64,000 nt of DNA, from NCBI GenBank assembly GCA_937888905.1, contig CALATA010000003.1, positions 1 through 64,000 of the forward strand. Direction: 5' to 3'. How positions within the stretch are numbered: the stretch's first letter is position 1; every line of letters begins with the position of its first letter. Under the pieces are notes generated by a model. The model did not search any database. It saw only the letters and a program-made list of their open reading frames with translations, and had not been told where the DNA came from. The stretch is from Terrimonas sp937888905. GTDB taxonomy: Bacteria; Bacteroidota; Bacteroidia; Chitinophagales; Chitinophagaceae. Positions 60,161-64,000 of the stretch are shown here, piece by piece. The translations under genes were made by a program, and so were the position numbers.

Positions 60161-60696
60161 GCCTTTTGAATTTTAACCGGTGGTTCCATCACCGTGCCGC
60201 ATTTGCTGCAGGTGCGCAGCGATTCGGAAGAGTAAAATTTCTCCATGATGGGAGGTAATTGCTTCACGATGTCTTTTACAAATACAAATTCTTCGTAGAG
60301 TTTATTACCGCAGCTTTCGCAATACCACATGAAGGCATCCTTTTCATCTTCCGCTTCTTCACGCACTTTTTCAATTACCAGTCCCACGGTATTCGGCCCT
60401 CTTTGCGGCGAGTGCGGTGTGCGGGGAGGAAGCAGGAACATGTCACCTTCATTGATGGGAATGGTGCGCGGTTGTCCGTCGTCGATGATTTTTAATTCGA
60501 TATTGCCTTCTACCTGGTAATACAGTTCTTCGCTTTCATTGAAATGATAATCCTTGCGTGCATTGGGGCCGCCAACCACCATCACGATGAAGTTTTCCGC
60601 TTCTTTGTAAATACACTGATTACCCACGGGCGGCTTCAGCAAATCGCGGTGTTCGTCGATCCATTTTTTCAGGTTGAAAGGCGCAAGCACGGGCAT
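60157..60696 (-). CDS. nbaC: 3-hydroxyanthranilate 3,4-dioxygenase
   Basis: A 179-residue cupin dioxygenase. Catalytic Fe ligands H51, E57 and H95 agree with the numbering of the Cupriavidus metallidurans enzyme. The C-terminal rubredoxin-like site has CESC (C126, C129) and CSKC (C163, C166), as in other bacterial enzymes. It opens 3-hydroxyanthranilate to ACMS, the substrate of the ACMSD encoded just downstream on the same strand. The two are probably co-regulated despite the 349-bp repeat-filled gap. An AACGATCGTT palindrome lies in its upstream region. Confidence 0.94.
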   Translation of the reverse strand: MPVLAPFNLKKWIDEHRDLLKPPVGNQCIYKEAENFIVMVVGGPNARKDYHFNESEELYYQVEGNIELKIIDDGQPRTIPINEGDMFLLPPRTPHSPQRGPNTVGLVIEKVREEAEDEKDAFMWYCESCGNKLYEEFVFVKDIVKQLPPIMEKFYSSESLRTCSKCGTVMEPPVKIQKA

Positions 60697-60728
60697 AGTT
60701 ATCAGTTTTTAATGAAGCAATAAAGCGA

Positions 60729-60738
60729 AACGATCGTT
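60729..60738. promoter_or_regulatory. 10-bp palindrome in the divergent kyn region
   Basis: AACGATCGTT lies midway between the divergent 3-HAA dioxygenase and SDR genes. It is a plausible operator for a pathway regulator, but the assignment is only positional. Confidence 0.3.
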
Positions 60739-60762
60739 CGTGAAAATTACAACTTTTTGACG

Positions 60763-60770
60763 TAGGTTTG
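60763..60770 (+). promoter_or_regulatory. -7 element of the kyn-region SDR gene
   Basis: TAGGTTTG, a perfect TAnnTTTG match, ends 5 nt before the ATG at 60776; predicts leaderless translation. Confidence 0.5.
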
Positions 60771-60775
60771 ACGCT

Positions 60776-61561
60776 ATGAATCTCTCTCTGACAGGAAAAT
60801 ATGCCCTGATAGGTGGCAGCACACAGGGAATCGGCCTGGCAACGGCGCGCGAACTGGCGTTGATGGGTGCCAATTGTATCCTGCTTGCCCGCAATGAAAC
60901 ATCGCTGCAACAGGCCGTGGGTACGCTCGATACACAACAGGGGCAGCAACACAGTTATGTGGTGGCAGATTTTATGCAGCCGGATACACTTCGTGAAAAA
61001 ATTCAGGGGCTCACTGCTTTGCAGCCCGTTCATATTCTCATCAATAATACCGGCGGACCTGCAGGCGGACCGATCACCGAAGCAAAAGAAGAAGCCTTCC
61101 TGGATACGTTCAATCAGCACCTGATCTGTAATCATATCCTGGCCAAAGCGGTTATTCCCGGTATGCGTGCAGCAGGCTTTGGCCGCATCGTGAATATCAT
61201 TTCCACATCGGTAAAAATTCCGTTGAAAAACCTGGGTGTATCCAATACCATCCGTGGTGCAGTGGCCAGTTGGGCCAAAACAATGGCGAATGAATTGGGA
61301 GCCGATAACATTACCGTCAACAACGTATTGCCCGGCTTCACGCGCACCGCAAGACTCGAAGGGTTGATTGACAATATAGCGCATAAAACCGGACGCGATA
61401 TCGACACGATTGAAAAAGATATGCAGACGGAAGTGCCGATGAAGCGTTTTGGTGAAGCGGAAGAAATTGCGGCCGTCGCTGCATTTCTCGCCAGCCCCGC
61501 CGCCAGTTACGTGAACGGGGTAAGCATTCCGGTTGATGGCGGAAGGACGGGAAGTATTTAG
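60776..61561 (+). CDS. Atypical SDR family protein
   Basis: A 261-residue short-chain dehydrogenase fold with GGSTQGIG (residues 13-20), NNTGGP (90-95) and a final NGVSIPVDGG. Where most SDRs have the catalytic Y-x-x-x-K, this one reads SNTIR, so Tyr is replaced by Ser156 and Lys by Arg160. This is a recognised variant group in which the chemistry is unclear. It lies in the kynurenine locus beside ACMSD, the 3-HAA dioxygenase and the aldehyde dehydrogenase, so a role in that pathway is likely but unknown. Its stop codon merges with the first unit of the L10 F1 array. Confidence 0.85.
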   Translation: MNLSLTGKYALIGGSTQGIGLATARELALMGANCILLARNETSLQQAVGTLDTQQGQQHSYVVADFMQPDTLREKIQGLTALQPVHILINNTGGPAGGPITEAKEEAFLDTFNQHLICNHILAKAVIPGMRAAGFGRIVNIISTSVKIPLKNLGVSNTIRGAVASWAKTMANELGADNITVNNVLPGFTRTARLEGLIDNIAHKTGRDIDTIEKDMQTEVPMKRFGEAEEIAAVAAFLASPAASYVNGVSIPVDGGRTGSI

Positions 61562-61807
61562 TGAATCGTGAATCGTCAATCGTGAATGGGTCTTAGCGAC
61601 TTAATTACTTAGCGTCTTTGCGTGAAAACCAGCGCGGGTTCACGCAAAGCAACATAAGGAGCAACGGCGCAAAGATTTCTAACCTCGACCAGGGGCGTGA
61701 CTTGGCACCGGCTATGTACTTATTACCTATTACTTAAAACCTATTACCTATAACCCTACGCCTTACACCTTAAACCTTTTACCTTTTTGAATTTTGACTT
61801 TTGAATT
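61561..61807. repeat. Composite heptad element L10 (F1-core C1-F2-box A)
   Basis: Four F1 heptads at 61561-61588 (GTGAATC, GTCAATC, GTGAATG), core C1 at 61589-61676 with an 11-bp hairpin CTTTGCGTGAA / TTCACGCAAAG (61616-61649), ten in-phase F2 heptads at 61718-61787 (ACTTATT, ACCTATT, ACCTTAA and variants), and box A up to the aldehyde dehydrogenase ATG. This is the exact inverse of the order in L8 and L9. Confidence 0.88.
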
Positions 61808-63259
61808 ATGACGGTTCCTCAACAACTCTCCAACTATATCAACGGCAGGCTGCAGGCACCGCTCAGCGGTAATTACCTGGAGCATATCAACCCCGCGACG
61901 GGCGAAGTGGCCGGGCATTTGCCTGATTCGGGACACCGTGATATCCAGGAAGCCGTGAACGCTGCAAAAGCCGCTTTTCCTGCATGGAGCAATACATCAC
62001 CGGAGGAAAGATTTACCTTGCTCAACCGCATCGCCGATCTTATTACGCAATACCAGGAAGTACTGGCCCTGGCTGAAACAAACGATAACGGTAAACCGAT
62101 CACACTCAGCCGTACCATCGATATTCCGAGAGCGGCCGCTAATTTCCGTTTTTTTGCCACCGCCATCATGCACTTCGCCAGCGAAGCGCACGGTATGGAA
62201 GACCGCGGGATCAATTACACCCTTCGTCAGCCGGTTGGCGTGGTAGGTTGCATTTCTCCGTGGAACCTGCCCTTGTATTTGTTTACATGGAAAATAGCAC
62301 CGGCACTCGCGGCCGGCAATTGCGTTATCGCCAAACCTTCCGAGGTAACACCCGTTACGTCTTACCTGCTCAGCCTTATTTGCCAGGAAGCAGGATTACC
62401 ACCCGGCGTGTTGAACATTGTACACGGCACCGGTCCCACTGCGGGTGAAGCCATCGTCACCCATCCCGATGTGAAAGCCATTTCTTTTACCGGCAGCACA
62501 CGGGCCGGCGAACGCATCGCTTCACTCGCCGCTCCGAAATTCAAAAAACTCTCACTCGAACTCGGAGGCAAAAATCCTGCGCTCATTTTTGCCGATTGCG
62601 ATTGGGATAAAATGATGAAGGAAACCTTGCGCTCCGCTTTCGCCAACCAGGGCGAGATTTGCCTTTGCACCAGCAGGATATTGATCGAGGCTTCGATATA
62701 TGATCGCTTCCGGAATGAATTTATTGAAAAGGCCTCACAGATGATTCCCGGCGATCCGCTGGATGACGAACGCAGACAAGGTGCGGTAGTGAGTAAAGCA
62801 CACCAGGATAAAATTCAGCGTTGCATCGATACGGCAAAGCAGGAGGGGGGCCGTATCGCATGCGGTGGAAAATCCGTACAACCGGTTGGCCGCTGCGCCA
62901 ACGGCTATTTTGTACAACCCACAATCATCGAAGGACTGGGTCCGGACAGCCAGACCAACCAGGAAGAAATATTTGGTCCTGTTGTTACATTGCAGGCTTT
63001 CCATTCGGAAGAGGAAGCATTGCAGTTGGCGAATGCAAGCACTTACGGACTGGCCGCTACTATCTGGACACAGGATCTATCGCGTGCCGGTCGTCTCGCT
63101 GCTAAGGTTGAAGCAGGTATTATCTGGGTCAACTGCTGGTTGCTCCGCGATCTGCGTACGCCATTCGGTGGTGTTAAGAACAGCGGCGTGGGACGCGAAG
63201 GAGGATGGGAAGCGCTGCGCTTTTTTACGGAACCAAGAAATGTTTGTATTTCTTTTTGA
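61808..63259 (+). CDS. Aldehyde dehydrogenase, likely 2-aminomuconate 6-semialdehyde dehydrogenase
   Basis: A 483-residue ALDH. The oxyanion/active residues are N153 (SPWNLP), E251 (LELGGKNP) and Cys285 in NQGEIC; Cys287 is nearby. Its length and the GEICLCTSRI block fit the 2-hydroxymuconate/2-aminomuconate semialdehyde group. It would oxidise 2-aminomuconate 6-semialdehyde (product of ACMSD) to 2-aminomuconate using NAD. It is followed after 9 bp by the RidA-type deaminase, so the two form an operon. The heptad element L10 precedes its ATG; no promoter was recognised in it. Confidence 0.88.
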   Translation: MTVPQQLSNYINGRLQAPLSGNYLEHINPATGEVAGHLPDSGHRDIQEAVNAAKAAFPAWSNTSPEERFTLLNRIADLITQYQEVLALAETNDNGKPITLSRTIDIPRAAANFRFFATAIMHFASEAHGMEDRGINYTLRQPVGVVGCISPWNLPLYLFTWKIAPALAAGNCVIAKPSEVTPVTSYLLSLICQEAGLPPGVLNIVHGTGPTAGEAIVTHPDVKAISFTGSTRAGERIASLAAPKFKKLSLELGGKNPALIFADCDWDKMMKETLRSAFANQGEICLCTSRILIEASIYDRFRNEFIEKASQMIPGDPLDDERRQGAVVSKAHQDKIQRCIDTAKQEGGRIACGGKSVQPVGRCANGYFVQPTIIEGLGPDSQTNQEEIFGPVVTLQAFHSEEEALQLANASTYGLAATIWTQDLSRAGRLAAKVEAGIIWVNCWLLRDLRTPFGGVKNSGVGREGGWEALRFFTEPRNVCISF

Positions 63260-63268
63260 ATATAATTT

Positions 63269-63685
63269 ATGAGTGACATTATTCATACATCCAATGCCGC
63301 TGTACCCTTAGGTGCGTATCCGCATGCACGCAAGGCCGGCAATCTGCTGTTTCTGTCAGGCATCGGTCCGCGAAATGCAGCCGATAACAGTATTCCCGGT
63401 CTTCACCTGGCAGATGACGGTTCTATTCTTCAATACGATATCGAAGCCGAATGCCATGCCGTTTTTGCCAATGTAAAAAGTGTACTCGAAGCAAGCGGCA
63501 GCAGTTGGGATAAGATCGTAGACGTTACGGTGTTCCTTACCAACATGAAAAAAGATTTCCCAATTTATAATAAGATCTACGGCGAATATTTCCGCGACGT
63601 ACAGGCATGCCGTACCACCGTGGAAATTAAAAGCCTTCCAACTCCCATTGCCATCGAGTTAAAAGTGATCGCACTGCTCGATTAA
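63269..63685 (+). CDS. RidA family protein, likely 2-aminomuconate deaminase
   Basis: A 138-residue RidA/YjgF-fold protein: GAYPHARKAGNLLFLSGIGPR near the front, WDKIVDVTVFLTNM in the middle, and the conserved ACRTTVEIKSLPTPIAIELKVIA at the end with the substrate-binding Arg. In this operon it most likely deaminates 2-aminomuconate (product of the aldehyde dehydrogenase) to 4-oxalocrotonate. Other RidA proteins remove reactive enamines, so a general role cannot be excluded. It overlaps no neighbours; kynureninase starts 2 bp later. Confidence 0.85.
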   Translation: MSDIIHTSNAAVPLGAYPHARKAGNLLFLSGIGPRNAADNSIPGLHLADDGSILQYDIEAECHAVFANVKSVLEASGSSWDKIVDVTVFLTNMKKDFPIYNKIYGEYFRDVQACRTTVEIKSLPTPIAIELKVIALLD

Positions 63686-63687
63686 AC

Positions 63688-64000
63688 ATGATTACAAGCA
63701 TGGAAAATACATTAGCATTTGCGCGCGGACTCGATGCAAAAGATCCGTTGAACCAGTTCCGTTCGCGCTTCTATATTCCGCAACACAACGGTACCGATGC
63801 AGTATACCTCACCGGCAATTCATTGGGATTGCAACCGCGTTCCGCAGAAACGTATATCAAACAGGAACTGGAAGACTGGGCGAGGCTCGGGGTCGAAGGT
63901 CATTTCGATGCACGCAAACCCTGGATGCCTTATCACGAACAGTTCGCACAGCAACTTGCCTCACTTACCGGCAGTCTTCCCGATGAAGTGGTGGCCATGA
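63688..64000 (+). CDS. kynU: Kynureninase (5' part; cut by the window edge)
   Basis: The frame from the ATG at 63688 reads to the window end without a stop, about 104 codons. The start of the protein shows QHNGTDAVYLTGNSLGLQPR (as residues about 35-54) and HFDARKPWMPYHE, which match the N-terminal part of PLP-dependent kynureninase. It would convert kynurenine or 3-hydroxykynurenine to anthranilate or 3-hydroxyanthranilate plus alanine, feeding the dioxygenase of this locus. An alternative start is the ATG at 63700. Only the N-terminal portion is visible; the PLP lysine lies beyond the edge. Confidence 0.9.
   Translation, partial: MITSMENTLAFARGLDAKDPLNQFRSRFYIPQHNGTDAVYLTGNSLGLQPRSAETYIKQELEDWARLGVEGHFDARKPWMPYHEQFAQQLASLTGSLPDEVVAM

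Noticed and set aside
63797..64000. Open frame overlapping the kynureninase start in another frame
   Set aside because: The frame from 63688 matches kynureninase; the other frame has no homology and is a shadow.

Overview
The window looks like a chromosomal segment from a member of the Bacteroidota, most likely family Chitinophagaceae. The grounds are type IX secretion (T9SS) cargo with both type A and type B C-terminal sorting domains, a PorP/SprF-like protein, CarboxypepD_reg/TonB-plug proteins, TAnnTTTG-type promoters, few Shine-Dalgarno sites, and a bacterial 3-hydroxyanthranilate/kynurenine pathway. The species cannot be named from the sequence alone. There is no rRNA, CRISPR array, phage or recognisable transposase. 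One tRNA (Leu, anticodon CAA) is present.

Layout: 0-2.5 kb holds a Crp-family regulator, an ABC ATPase and a DUF1275 membrane protein. 2.5-5.2 kb is a small accessory patch: a DUF3037/HipA-like kinase pair, a NUDIX hydrolase, a frameshifted ADP-ribosyltransferase-like gene and a small Cys-containing protein. 5.3-13.2 kb has DinB, NamZ-type muramidase, UPF1-like helicase, FAD/Rieske oxidoreductase, SDR and a histone H1-like/SWIB protein. 13.5-24.4 kb is a surface/signalling block: LuxR response regulator, TPR histidine kinase, PorP/SprF and two giant T9SS type B cargo proteins. 24.4-35.5 kb has a GntP permease with a CoA-transferase, a PKD lipoprotein, an SH3 protein, tRNA-Leu, a lysine/alanine-dehydrogenase-like enzyme, TrmN6, TsaD and a MacB-type permease. 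35.6-47.3 kb has a subtilase, MnmA, SSB, an Ldh-family dehydrogenase, aspartate kinase, a hydrolase, CarboxypepD_reg and plug-domain proteins, and QueA. 47.6-58.8 kb has a 1279-residue TraB/GumN protein, a duplicated-NBD oligopeptide ABC ATPase, AMP nucleosidase, an HsdR_N-like protein, 3-hydroxybutyryl-CoA dehydrogenase, Mrp and GDPD. 58.8 kb to the right edge is a tryptophan/kynurenine degradation locus: ACMSD, 3-HAA dioxygenase, an atypical SDR, semialdehyde dehydrogenase, a RidA-type deaminase and the start of kynureninase. Together these would take 3-hydroxykynurenine through 3-hydroxyanthranilate to aminomuconate and on to central metabolism.

The most unusual signal is between the genes. 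Ten intergenic loci carry short tandem heptanucleotide arrays of two families, GTSAATN (F1) and AAGTAAT (F2). They are arranged with one conserved polarity: F2, a core, then F1, or the exact reverse complement. The arrays are often capped by further shared boxes (A or B), and there are three recurring core types. The repeats run right up to, and sometimes supply, the stop codons of neighbouring genes. A second non-coding feature is a roughly 430-450 bp AT-rich segment at 33.8-34.3 kb bounded by imperfect inverted repeats and holding three 11-bp iterons and two hairpins; it resembles a non-autonomous mobile element. A third pattern is a set of seven genes whose TAnnTTTG promoter element ends only 4-6 nt before the start codon, which predicts leaderless mRNAs.
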